A stretch of 26,471 bases of DNA from Pancytospora philotis (GCA_023647555.1 JALRLY010000228.1:3568-30038); one strand, 5' to 3'. Counted from the first letter of the stretch, positions 1 to 7,954 are shown. Notes: generated by a model from the letters alone, not told the origin. Numbers and translations: made by a program.

Positions 1-204
1 CCAATGCATGGGCTCCTGCTCGTGTCCGCAATGCCAAAGACCCAGACCTGCTCTTCTGCCACCCGCCCTACGTGGTACTTCTGCTTGTGGCAGAACAGGG
101 ATTCGTCGATCTGGCAGAGAACCCCATGGCCGCCAAGCCGAACCGGCGTACATGCTGCGTCTTCGATCACAAGACTTTGAAGGCGTGCGTATGGGTGATG
201 TCCC
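1..204 (-). pseudogene. Edge-truncated ISXO2/Merlin-type transposase fragment (element A)
   Basis: Reading the minus strand from about 200 down to 1 gives an open frame containing CQIDESLFCHKQKYHVGR and then VWVFGIADTSRSPC. This is the first catalytic Asp block of the ISXO2-like DDE transposase domain (Merlin superfamily in eukaryotes); the Asp codon lies at 105-107. The C-terminal part, with the second Asp and the Glu, lies beyond the left edge. The N-terminal zinc-binding part is missing because the frame stops matching near 200, where other mobile DNA begins. The sequence differs clearly from the transposase of the neighbouring complete Merlin element (VEVDESKFGRRK there), so this is a separate lineage, not a duplicate. 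The overlapping plus-strand frames have no recognisable content. The family call is firm; whether the missing half is intact cannot be told. Confidence 0.75.
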
Positions 205-250
205 TAATTACTGAGCAAAAACGCCTTTTAAGCAAGTTTTGGAAAAAATT
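205..250 (+). repeat. Left terminal inverted repeat of Merlin element B
   Basis: This is the left end of the element. The first 26 bases are an exact inverted match to 1189-1214; the inner part (231-250) matches with a substitution and small offsets. Such ends are bound and cut by the transposase. Confidence 0.88.
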
Positions 251-265
251 ACCCTTAAAATTTTT

Positions 266-1095
266 ATGGTGCGCCTCGACTACAGTGAAGAGCGAGATAT
301 ACTGAGTCGGATCATAGCGCAGGTCGAGTTGACGTGTGACAGGTGTGGAAATCGGGCTAGGTTGGACACCAATAGAGACAGCATTCTTGTGCGCTGCTCT
401 ATAAGGTTGTGTAACTACGGGCGCTCGTTCTGGAAAGGGACATTGTTCGAGGACACCAATGTCCCTAGAAAGCAAGCACTCGGTATCTTGGATCTCTGGA
501 TGAAATGCGCATCCACGAATCTTATCTGTGATTTGACCAAGGTGGAACGCAAAGCAGTGCACCGCCTCTTGAAGAAAGTCTCGCGCATCGCAGTCCCGCG
601 CTACTACGACCGACTTGGACAGATCGGCGGGCCTGACGTGGTCGTCGAGGTGGACGAATCGAAGTTCGGGCGCCGCAAGTTCAATCGCGGGCACAGGGTG
701 GACGGCACTTGGGTGCTCGGCGCTGTTGAGAAGACAGGCAAACGGCGAATCATTATGATACCTGTCGCGAACCGGACTAAGGAAACACTGCTTGGTATAC
801 TTGCCAGGTTTGTTCACCCTGGATCGCGCATGCGGTCTGATAAATGGAGAGTTACATTGGTGCTGCAGAGCTTTTTGCTGCACATGAGACTGTGAACTAC
901 AGTTTTCATTTCAAGGACCCGATAACTGGCGTGCACACGAATACCATTGAGGGAAACTGGGCCGCAGTGAAGGCCCAAACACCAGTCCGCTCTAGGACGC
1001 GAAGCCTTGCTTGGCTATACCTGTTAAGGTTCATGCTGAGAAGAGAATTTCCCCAAACCTACACCGAAGAGTTAGTTAAATTGGTCTTATGGTAG
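266..1095 (+). pseudogene. ISXO2-like DDE (Merlin) transposase, one frameshift
   Basis: The first part (ATG at 266 to about 847) has the N-terminal zinc-binding region of ISXO2-type transposases (CDRCG followed by RCSIRLC and the SFWKGTLFE block), then VVVEVDESKFG with the first catalytic Asp at 653-655, then SDKW with the second Asp at 839-841. The rest of the domain continues in a different frame from about 848 to the stop at 1093-1095: ESYIGAAELFAAHETVNYSF, then NTIEGNW with the catalytic Glu at 949-951. A single missing base near 845-850 explains the break. All three DDE residues are otherwise present, so the copy died recently or this is a sequencing error. The alternative, programmed frameshifting, is unlikely because no slippery site is evident at the junction. 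Confidence 0.85.
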
Positions 1096-1168
1096 TATTT
1101 ATTGTGTGCTGGTGCTTGCGCCAGGCTCTGATACCTGTGCCGATCTCCCGCCAAAAAGATTTCAGGGC

Positions 1169-1214
1169 TGTTTTTTCAAAATTTTGCCTAAAAGGCGTTT
1201 TTGCTCAGTAATTA
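1169..1214 (+). repeat. Right terminal inverted repeat of Merlin element B
   Basis: This is the mirror of 205-250. The outermost 26 bases are identical in inverted orientation. It is followed at once by GTCCC, the same five bases that precede the left repeat. Confidence 0.88.
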
Positions 1215-1224
1215 GTCCCAAGCT

Positions 1225-3245
1225 CCCAAACTGATGACCAAGTGTGTTACTGAAGTCCTCAGACTAGAGGTAGAGCGCAGAGGGCTGATCACAGAGAACC
1301 GGCTTGGTGCGGTCCGCGGGGTCCAAGGCTCGAAAGTGCAAGCAATGCTCAACGTGGCGGTAAACAAAGCTCATGGGAATGCGCTCAAGGTGCTGTGGGT
1401 GGACGTCAAGAAGGCGTTTGACTCAGTTGAGCACCGGTACCTACTCGAGTGCATCCGACACATCTCCCTGCCAACATGGGTGCAGAGCTTTTTGAAGACG
1501 ATAATCGGCCGGAGGTCCCTAAAGATCCGTTCGAATCGAGAAGTGATTCTCGAGAAACGAGTCGAAAGAGGAATCCTACAAGGCGATACACTGTCTCCCC
1601 TTCTCTCCGCGCTATGTCTTGATCCGCTGAGCCGTGCATTGAACGCCAAGCACCCGAAGCCAGAGGTGGACGCAGGCACGGGGCACACTGACAGTGTAAA
1701 CACCTGCTGATCGTCGATGATCTCAAGCTGTTTGCGCGCTCTGATGAGCATCTCGCCAGGCTTGCCGAGGAGACAACCTCATTTTTCAAGGCTGTTGGCC
1801 TCGAGATGAACAGGGCGAAATCCGCGACGAATTCTCGTGTGTACACCGATGTGGCTGAACTGCTCGATGGAGCGGCTGGCTACAAGTACCTCGGGATTAC
1901 CGAGAACATGTCAGGCGTACCGAAGAGGGAGACCTTTGAGAGTATTAAGATCGAGCTGCTGGCTCGTGTAGAGCGCTTGTGCGTCACTCGCCCGAATGCG
2001 TACAACCTAATCTATGGCATTAATGAGCATGTAATCTCGCTGATCAACTACTACGTGGGTGTCCGCTGGCTCGAGCCGCAAGATTACGAGGAGCTTGATA
2101 ACGCGATACGCAGGTATCTACTCAGGCACAGGGTGCACGTTCAGCCAGCATGCTATGGGCGCCTTTATCTCCCGAGAGACCAGCTCGGACGAGGGTTTCA
2201 CAGCACTATGCTCCGCAGTGAGTCTATGCTCGCACAACTCAATCATACATTGGCTAGTAACAGCGCGTCGAGCACGCGCAGAGCTGCAATCATGCACGTT
2301 AAAGCTGAGGCCAAGACGCATCTCTCATTGATCAACAGCTAGCTGTGTGCCAAGTACGCACTCGAGCCGAGCGATGACCTTGAGGCAATTCAGGCAGCGC
2401 AGTGGGCGTCTCTGTGCAGCGATATTCAGAAGAAAATCGTCCACCAAAGGCTGTACAGAGCCACCGCGAATGCACAGGTCTGCATGCAGGGCTCGGCGCT
2501 ATGGCTGCGCCATGGCAACATCGCACCGAGGGAGGAAGCCGCGCTGTGTGCGCTGCAGGACCGCAACCTGTTCATGGGAGCGGGAGGCATGTGCCCGCAC
2601 TGCGGCGAAGCGGCCAAGACCGTCGATCATCTCGCCACGCGCTGCAAGCGCATGCTCGCGCACGACTACACGCGGCGCCACAACGAGGTGGTTCGGTCAC
2701 TGCACCTGTTACTATGCAACCGCTACGGACTGAAGAGTTCGCGCAAGATTCGCCTGCACTCTGTGCAGGAGGTGCTGAGCAACCGCGACGTCGAGATCCG
2801 AGTTGACACTTGTATCAAGACCGACGTCAAGGTGGCCCACGACCGCCCGGACATCTTCGTGCTCGACAAGCGACGCAACCAGGCGCTGCTGATCGAGGTT
2901 GGTATCACCAGCCAAGATCAGCTTCAGACCGTCGAAACGGAAAAGGCGCACATGTATGATTTGCTTGCGGGAGAGATCGGAATGATGTACAAGTGCAGCG
3001 TGAGGGTTGTACCGTACGTCATGACTAGGGATGGAGTCGTGACAAAGTGTCACAAGAAGTACTTGCGTGAACTAGACGTCCCGCTCAACGTGGAAGCTTA
3101 CATCCAATTTCGAGTGCCGCGAAGGACTTTGGAGTCTGTGTTGTTCGAGGCCCGTCGAGGAATCCTCGAGGAGCTGGCGCGCGGGCTCGCGAAGGATGCG
3201 CGTGTGCAGTGTGCGAAATATCCTTCAATATTACTCGTTAATTAA
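1225..3245 (+). pseudogene. 5'-truncated non-LTR retrotransposon: reverse transcriptase, CCHC finger and restriction-like endonuclease
   Basis: The protein begins inside the reverse transcriptase at KLMTKCVTEVL. Motif A is WVDVKKAFDSV and motif B is RGILQGDTLSPLL. Motif C reads LLIVDDLKL, where Tyr or Phe is usual before xDD. The N-terminus is missing, as expected for 5' truncation on insertion. After the thumb region come a CX2CX8HX4C finger (CPHCGEAAKTVDHLATRC, around 2590-2645) and a PD-(D/E)XK-type nuclease core (RPDIFVLD, then LLIEVGIT, around 2845-2905). This order is that of the R2/R4/NeSL/CRE group, not of AP-endonuclease LINEs. Two lesions break it: a one-base loss at about 1701 just before motif C, and an in-frame TAG at 2340-2342. 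The rest is open to the TAA at 3243-3245. The exact clade needs a tree. Confidence 0.85.
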
Positions 3246-3280
3246 ACTACCGAGACTTGGAAGTGGCACTGGGTAGGGCG

Positions 3281-3296
3281 CTTGAGCGGGCTCAAG
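3281..3296. repeat. Short hairpin, CTTGAGC/GCTCAAG
   Basis: Seven-base perfect inverted repeat with two bases between the arms (in practice a 6-bp stem with a 4-base CGGG loop). It lies 36 bases after the retrotransposon stop codon. It could be part of the retrotransposon 3' end or the 3' hairpin of the minus-strand Helitron remnant. No clear CTRR terminus follows it in the minus orientation. Confidence 0.4.
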
Positions 3297-3356
3297 CAGC
3301 CTGGCCAGACAAGTCATACCAGTGGCACCAGCCTACTGTGACCAAAAGGGGAGCTT

Positions 3357-3470
3357 GAATGCTCCTAATAATGCCACAGCCAGCTGGCATGAACACCTGG
3401 GCCCTAGCCCACATCGTACACCCGAGAGCGTAGACTGGTCCTGCGCTTTGTTTATAGTCAGCCGCACACT
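3357..3470 (-). pseudogene. Fossil of a Helitron/PIF1-type helicase C-terminus
   Basis: In one minus-strand frame, VRLTINKAQDQS (3467-3432) is followed after about 14 residues by CQLAVALLGA (3389-3360). PIF1-family helicases, including the helicase half of Helitron Rep-helicases, end with motifs of the type VRLAFAMTINKAQGQT and GQLYVALSRA at the same spacing. Four residues are missing before TINKAQ and several conserved positions have changed, and the frame is closed by stops on both sides, so this is decayed. A Helitron source fits the mobile-element surroundings better than a host PIF1 gene, but no Rep domain or Helitron end was found. Confidence 0.55.
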
Positions 3471-4035
3471 GTCTGGTGTTGGGCGGAGGCGCTGCTAGAC
3501 CGAGGACAGGAAGCTTCTGTGCTGCCACAGGGCGTGCAGCCGCTCGGCAGCGGTCGCTCGTCATAAAAGTTCCCTCTCCCTGCCATGGCCGGCAACGGTT
3601 CCTTCGATTGCTTGGTAGAGCTACCGCCCAGGAGCCAGCTTAGCGCTTCTTCCCCCATTTCCTGGGACAAAATTCCTTAATCTAACGTGCTATGCTGCAC
3701 TGAATACTACAGCTGTGCCTGTCCCGTGGAACAAACATGCATTTAATGGTCTTTGTTCTTGCCCAAACGGGTCTGGTCTGGAGGGCTGGGTAGAAGCCTG
3801 TGTTCGTTCGATAGGTTGGAACTTTGATCAAGCAACTTGAGAGTATGGGGTACGCAAGTTCCACGCATATCCATATTGAGCCGCAGCCGCAGCTGAAGAT
3901 TGCGACGACTGTTAAAAACACAAATATTTAACTTAAATCGACTACAGTAGCATAGGGCAGCCATAGCGTACGGGCACCTCTGAGGCGTACGTGCCTCCCC
4001 GGTCACAAGCTATGGCACCGGTCGCTGCCCATCCC

Positions 4036-5217
4036 CTAAATACGCATGTTGTCGCGGATGCAGGCGACCAGCTTTTTGAACTCCAGGAAGTCGCCGGTCG
4101 TCTTGACTATGGTGACAAAACAGTGCTCGGCAAGCCCCTGCACGACAATCTCGCCACTGAGCCTGTTCCGCCGCGAGTCGATGGTCGCAAACGCGATGCT
4201 GTTCTCAGCAACGTCGCAGGGCACGACCATGCCCGCGAGCACATCCTTCAGCGCGCACAGCACCTCGCCCAGGCGGCCGTCGGCATACAGGCGGTACATG
4301 CCCTGCAGGTCGGCCTTGTGGATGGGCTGCGACGCGTCCACGAAGGCTTTGCTGGCACGCAGCCTGTCGGGCTGCGTGAAGTGCAGGTCGATGCAGTTTT
4401 CGGCCGCGCCTGCCAGAAACGATGTGTCGAGGCACTCTCCCTTCTCGTTCAACAGTGAGCTGCTCTGCCTGAACCATGCGTCCGCCTCTATCTCCTTCAG
4501 GGTGTATCTGCCCTGCTCCTCGCTGAGCATCCCCTTGAGCAGCACCATTGTCTGCTCCCGCACCTCCGCGAATGCCGCGGCACACTGCGCGCCCTGGCGG
4601 TAGAGGCGGTAGTCCCTGTCGCACATGCTTGCGCGTTCCCACGGCATCTGCCCGGACAGCATGTTGAGCAGCGTCATCCCGCAGGACCACACATCGCAGA
4701 GCGCGCCGTCGTAGTCCTGCCGCAGCACCTCCGGCGCCATGAAGGAGTAGCTCCCCGCAATGCTCTTCAGGCGGCGGGGCTCCTTGTAGAAGAACAGCGT
4801 GCTTTGCCCGAAGTCGGTCAGCTTGACCGCCCCGGCGGCCGTCACGAGGATGTTCTCCGGCTTGATGTCGCGGTGGCAGATCCGCCGGCTGTGCAGGTAC
4901 CTGGCCGCGGCGACGAGCTGCACGAAAAGCATGTGCGCCAGCGCCGCACGCATGCCCATCCCGGGGACAATCAGCGAGCGCACCGAGTACTGCCCGTACT
5001 CCATCACGAGGCAGTGGGTGTCTGGATCGGCGAAGTCGCGCACATACGCAATGATGTTCCTGTGCTTCAGCGACCTGTGGATTTTCACCTCCTTCTGGAT
5101 CTGCTGCTCGGTGCAGCGCTTCCTGTCGAATATCTTCACGGCGTGCAGCGCGCCCTCGACCACGATCTTCTTGACCTTCGCGCAGTCGCCGTCCGCAATC
5201 GTGTCCAGCAGCTTCAT
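4036..5217 (-). CDS. CHK1: Chk1-like checkpoint serine/threonine kinase
   Basis: The 393-aa protein phosphorylates targets that hold the cell cycle when replication forks stall. The kinase domain spans about residues 5-250: ATP-binding Lys28 (AVKIF), Glu43, catalytic HRD at 115-117 (CHRDIKPEN), DFG at 135-137 and APE at 161-163. The segment GSYSFMAPEVL and DVWSCGMTLLNMLSGQMPW is typical of Chk1. The C-terminal part contains FTQPDRL (about 280-286), equivalent to the FSQP stretch of Chk1, then a KA1-like regulatory region ending in FLEFKKLV. The glycine loop reads IADGDCA, with Ala at the first and third Gly positions. I chose the ATG at 5217 because the kinase starts at once and an AAATTT block lies 15-20 bases upstream; the frame is open further upstream but has no matching domain. 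No SQ/TQ-rich linker is evident, so activation by an ATR-type kinase may differ. Confidence 0.85.
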   Translation of the reverse strand: MKLLDTIADGDCAKVKKIVVEGALHAVKIFDRKRCTEQQIQKEVKIHRSLKHRNIIAYVRDFADPDTHCLVMEYGQYSVRSLIVPGMGMRAALAHMLFVQLVAAARYLHSRRICHRDIKPENILVTAAGAVKLTDFGQSTLFFYKEPRRLKSIAGSYSFMAPEVLRQDYDGALCDVWSCGMTLLNMLSGQMPWERASMCDRDYRLYRQGAQCAAAFAEVREQTMVLLKGMLSEEQGRYTLKEIEADAWFRQSSSLLNEKGECLDTSFLAGAAENCIDLHFTQPDRLRASKAFVDASQPIHKADLQGMYRLYADGRLGEVLCALKDVLAGMVVPCDVAENSIAFATIDSRRNRLSGEIVVQGLAEHCFVTIVKTTGDFLEFKKLVACIRDNMRI

Positions 5218-5240
5218 AATGGCAGCGGTAAAAATTTGGC
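5218..5240 (-). promoter_or_regulatory. AAATTT start-proximal signal of CHK1
   Basis: On the minus strand AAATTT (5232-5237) lies about 15 bases before the ATG, the spacing seen at several other genes in this window. The role as a core promoter or transcription start signal is inferred from its recurrence and from its known occurrence in Microsporidia. Confidence 0.5.
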
Positions 5241-5549
5241 GGTGGGAAGTCGCACCGGGCGCCGGCAAGTCGCAGCCCCGGATCCGCAGAGCACAGATGA
5301 AGGGGCTGGCGGCGTACCCAGCCCGGAGCCTATCTAGCAGTTGTGAATAGCCGGCAGAGTTAGGCGTCCAGATCTGGCGCAGCGGCCCTGGGCTAAGGAA
5401 AAGCACTGCAGCGAGTAAAGGTCGGTGCGAGCGCAACGCGCCATTCCACGCGTACACCGAGTAATAGTGCTAGGCGCAACTGCAAGCAGCATCCAAGAAT
5501 GCCGCATGATGCATCCGGAGTAACCAACATCTGTATAAAAGATAGCAAT
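5218..5549. other. Intergenic region between CHK1 and STE24
   Basis: It holds the CHK1 promoter at its left end and the STE24 3' flank at its right end. No RNA gene, repeat or credible coding frame was seen. Confidence 0.6.
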
Positions 5550-6779
5550 TTACTTTTTAGCACGTTTCTCGTGGGCCTGGATCCGGTTGTAGTTTGAAGG
5601 GTGGGTTCTAGTAATTGTATACGGATAGTTGACATCGAAAAGCATGCCGCCGTTCCCCAAAATCGCTAGTGCTACTAGGTGGCTCTTTGTATACGCGCCA
5701 TACTTGGAGTTGGTGGTGCCGATGTCTGCCTCATACTCGTGTCTGATGCTCCAGCAACCGTTGGCAATCAGAGGCGCGAGGTTGGCAAATGCGACGACCC
5801 AAACCCAGGAGATGATCGCGAGGCAGGGCCGCCCGAAGTGCATGTGGGTTTTGCGGTACAGGAAATAAATCGCAGCACAAAACAGCAGATGCACCGCCAT
5901 GTTGTATACACTCGATTTAGGGACGTGCATTCTCTTATAATGCTCAAGCTCGTGCATGAGCGTGGCGCAAATGTGCTCTATTTTCCCGCGCTTCAGCATC
6001 CCTGTGTTGATCACGACGTATCCCCATCTGAGCCCGCTTGAGCATATAGCACCGTAATCATCGTCGTGATCGACCAACACGTACTCCTGCGATATACCGC
6101 CCGCCTTGCAAATCTCGAGAATGGTACTTTTGACACCACCGTCGAGGTCCTTGTATTCTGAAAGCTGGGTTATGTTGCTGATTGGTATGGAGATACTATT
6201 GATGTAATTATTTCCTTCAAATAAGTGCATGCAGAAGCCCTGTGTTGCCGCGGATGAGAGAAATAATACGGCACAGCAGGCGGCAAGCCCGTATTTTCTG
6301 CCCAGCACAAAAATCGATAATGCCACCGAAGAAAGCAGAACGAGATTGCTGAGCAGATTGAAACGCAGTACGACAACTCTCAGCACTTTTGCATACTTCC
6401 ACATCGTCGTCGAATAGAACGCGGCTTCCCAGAGCGTATCAGTGAGGGCGCCCATATCCCAGATGCTGAAGGGCAGGGCCATCAGTAGAAATGGAAGCAA
6501 ATGTATCATAGTGTACAGCATCTCATTGTGTATCCTCAGCATGAACATGCCCAAGTAGTATTTGCTTCGCTCGTAGCTGTTCTCCGGGATTCCGTACGCC
6601 GCCCACTTGGGCACTTCAACGTCGGCGTGCGCTATGTAGTAATTCAGCTGGTGGCGGTGCGCTATGATGTTGAAGGCATACACGGCCATGAGCGGCACGA
6701 ATGCTATCAAGTAGGCCAGAGCCACCATTCCAAGGCTTTTCTTGACACTCGCCAGCGCTGGAGTTTTTAATAGCGCCAT
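5550..6779 (-). CDS. STE24: Ste24-type CAAX prenyl endopeptidase (M48 zinc protease)
   Basis: The 409-aa integral membrane protease of the endoplasmic reticulum or inner nuclear membrane cuts prenylated CAAX proteins and clears jammed translocons. The zinc site is HELEH at 276-280 (HEXXH; most family members have HELGH), the third ligand is probably Glu348 in HEYEAD (347-352), and THPSNYNRI at 392-400 matches the conserved THPxxxxRI block. Several hydrophobic segments cover residues 15-38, 85-106, 138-160, 163-180, 290-308 and 318-340, as in Ste24. The N-terminal SKYYLGMF region also corresponds. Length is close to the usual 400-475 residues. The ATG at 6779 is the first in frame; an upstream TTG is not needed. 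A C-terminal lysine- and arginine-rich end (HEKRAKK) could be an ER-type tail. Confidence 0.9.
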   Translation of the reverse strand: MALLKTPALASVKKSLGMVALAYLIAFVPLMAVYAFNIIAHRHQLNYYIAHADVEVPKWAAYGIPENSYERSKYYLGMFMLRIHNEMLYTMIHLLPFLLMALPFSIWDMGALTDTLWEAAFYSTTMWKYAKVLRVVVLRFNLLSNLVLLSSVALSIFVLGRKYGLAACCAVLFLSSAATQGFCMHLFEGNNYINSISIPISNITQLSEYKDLDGGVKSTILEICKAGGISQEYVLVDHDDDYGAICSSGLRWGYVVINTGMLKRGKIEHICATLMHELEHYKRMHVPKSSVYNMAVHLLFCAAIYFLYRKTHMHFGRPCLAIISWVWVVAFANLAPLIANGCWSIRHEYEADIGTTNSKYGAYTKSHLVALAILGNGGMLFDVNYPYTITRTHPSNYNRIQAHEKRAKK

Positions 6780-6813
6780 CGCGATGGGCGTCAAACGGTC
6801 GCCATAAATTTAT
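6780..6813 (-). promoter_or_regulatory. Start-proximal signal of STE24 (ATAAATTTAT, CCC)
   Basis: The palindromic ATAAATTTAT (6804-6813) lies 24-34 bases before the ATG and a CCC lies about 6 bases before it on the minus strand. Both are the pattern expected for microsporidian starts. Confidence 0.5.
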
Positions 6814-6814
6814 A

Positions 6815-6837
6815 ACCCCTTTATTTTTTAAAGGGGT
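6815..6837. repeat. Perfect 9-bp inverted repeat upstream of STE24
   Basis: ACCCCTTTA, then five T, then TAAAGGGGT. It lies two bases upstream of the ATAAATTTAT block. It could be an operator-like binding site or a hairpin; function unknown. Confidence 0.6.
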
Positions 6838-7324
6838 AAGTCGCCGGCGGCATCGGTGGGATAAACAGCTCGCTGATTTCTTCTCGCGGCGTTGGAATCA
6901 GGAGCAGGCCGGGCCGCAGGGATTCAATAGGCGCATCTGCATGCGTATTTCAGCCATTGCGTACCGAAGAGCTCGCCTTGCATAGCCATCTCAGAGCCAC
7001 GCGCGGGACATTACTTTTAGCCAAGTGCAATCAGTGAAGCTGCGCGGTAGCACCACCGGTTAGTGCATAGTTGAGAGCGGTTTGCATAGCGAATTAGACC
7101 GCAGGGCCGCGCAGACTAGGCGCATTCCGAGAGGAGATCCCGGAGTGCGGCAGAGAGGACCCGCCCAGAGCAGCTCAACCGTGCTAGAACTGCTACGGCA
7201 GAGCTGGGGATGCGTGCCTTGAATAAGGCAGCGTGTAATAAACTGTATATGCCATAGTAAAACCGAGTATCTTGCAGGGGCGTTGCACTACTATTGAATA
7301 TACAATATTGTTCATACTTTAATA

Positions 7325-7936
7325 TTACTTAGCTTGCTGTTTGCGCCTGTAGCAGTAGAACATGGCCAGGCCAAGCATGGCGACAGCCATCAGCGCTACG
7401 ACCGCATACGTGAAGTACACAATGGTGTTAACACGCTCGTCTAGGAAGAAGTCAAGCACGCCATTAAGAGGAGGCAGCGCCTTGGCTCCGGCTTTAGAGA
7501 ACTTGCCCTTCCGGTTAATGAATACCGGCGCGGAGGAAAAGCGCTGCTGGGGCTCGTCTTTCAGCGAAGCGACCACCATATACCACGAATCGGGCACAAA
7601 CTCGAGATTAGATAACGCGATCTTCGGGCACCCGGTTTTTTCGAACTTTATGGTTACGCCAGAGAATTTGTGAAAACGCTGCCATTTTCTCTTAGAGGTG
7701 CTGTATATAACGTGGTAGAGGCTGTATGTGCCCGGGCTATTTATCGGTATGCTGAATTCTATCCCGATCGAGCTGCCTTTCTCATTATCCAGTCTCGTGC
7801 TCTTAATCTCGATAGGGCCGATGGGCGCAGCCTCTGGATCAGCGCTGCTGTTGGCACACTGCACCGCGGGGCTGCCCGGGAGGAAGCACAGGCCGCAGAG
7901 CAAACGCGCGACCGTAATTGCAGCGTCACCAAGCAT
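7325..7936 (-). CDS. Predicted type I single-pass membrane protein, family unknown
   Basis: The 203-aa protein has an N-terminal hydrophobic stretch (residues 6-27, ending near a possible cleavage site after SPAVQC), a soluble region of about 140 residues, and one hydrophobic segment at about 170-194 followed by a short basic tail (CYRRKQQAK). The soluble part is rich in beta-strand-like alternation (IGIEFSIPI, YSLYHVIYSTSKRKWQRF, SWYMVVASL) and has one internal Cys after the signal. It could be a small Ig- or Fn3-like domain; I cannot name a family. The ATG at 7936 is chosen because an AAATTT block and CCC lie 3-14 bases upstream, and because it starts the signal peptide; the frame is open upstream without an ATG. 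It probably sits in the secretory pathway or cell surface. Confidence 0.75.
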   Translation of the reverse strand: MLGDAAITVARLLCGLCFLPGSPAVQCANSSADPEAAPIGPIEIKSTRLDNEKGSSIGIEFSIPINSPGTYSLYHVIYSTSKRKWQRFHKFSGVTIKFEKTGCPKIALSNLEFVPDSWYMVVASLKDEPQQRFSSAPVFINRKGKFSKAGAKALPPLNGVLDFFLDERVNTIVYFTYAVVALMAVAMLGLAMFYCYRRKQQAK

Positions 7937-7954
7937 CGTGGGCAATAAATTTTT
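7937..7954 (-). promoter_or_regulatory. Start-proximal signal (AAATTT + CCC)
   Basis: On the minus strand this reads AAAAATTTATTGCCCACG directly before the ATG, one of the clearest copies of the signal in the window and the main reason for choosing this start. Confidence 0.55.

Larger units (their letters stand above)
205..1214 (+). mobile_element. Complete Merlin-superfamily DNA transposon with terminal inverted repeats (element B)
   Basis: The element begins TAATTACTGAGCAAAAACGC at 205 and ends with the reverse complement at 1214. The outer 26 bases of the two ends match perfectly and the next 20 match with a few differences. It carries one ISXO2-like DDE transposase reading left to right. 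The bases directly outside are GTCCC on both sides (200-204 and 1215-1219), a likely 5-bp target duplication. Merlin elements usually make 8-9 bp duplications, so the short one is unusual. It sits exactly at the border between a minus-strand transposase fragment and a 5'-truncated retrotransposon, so it inserted after those two were joined. Confidence 0.88.
3246..4035. other. Gene-free stretch after the retrotransposon
   Basis: There is no intact gene here. It holds the probable short 3' untranslated end of the retrotransposon, a small hairpin at 3281-3296 and a helicase fossil on the minus strand around 3357-3470. From about 3670 to 4035 I see only non-coding DNA leading to the 3' end of the minus-strand Chk1 gene. 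Short open frames on the minus strand (for example 3458-3670) match nothing I know. Confidence 0.6.
6780..7324. other. Intergenic region between STE24 and the next minus-strand gene
   Basis: The 545 bases carry the STE24 start signals and inverted repeat at the left end. I looked for tRNA A/B boxes, for coding remnants and for repeats in the GC-rich middle (6840-7200) and saw nothing convincing. The right end is AT-rich and forms the 3' flank of the gene ending at 7325. Confidence 0.55.

Noticed and set aside
72..305. Apparent plus-strand frame that would run across the Merlin site into the reverse transcriptase if the element were removed
   Set aside because: The frame joins by chance; the same DNA on the minus strand encodes a clear transposase, and the plus-strand residues do not resemble the region upstream of a reverse transcriptase.
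167..883. 238-codon minus-strand frame across Merlin element B
   Set aside because: It crosses the left inverted repeat and is antisense to the transposase.
3281..3296. Helitron 3' terminus
   Set aside because: A hairpin is present, but no CTRR end follows at the right distance in the helicase orientation.
6840..7200. Possible tRNA or structured RNA in the GC-rich part of the STE24 upstream region
   Set aside because: No B-box-like GGTTCGA or matching acceptor stem found by eye on either strand.
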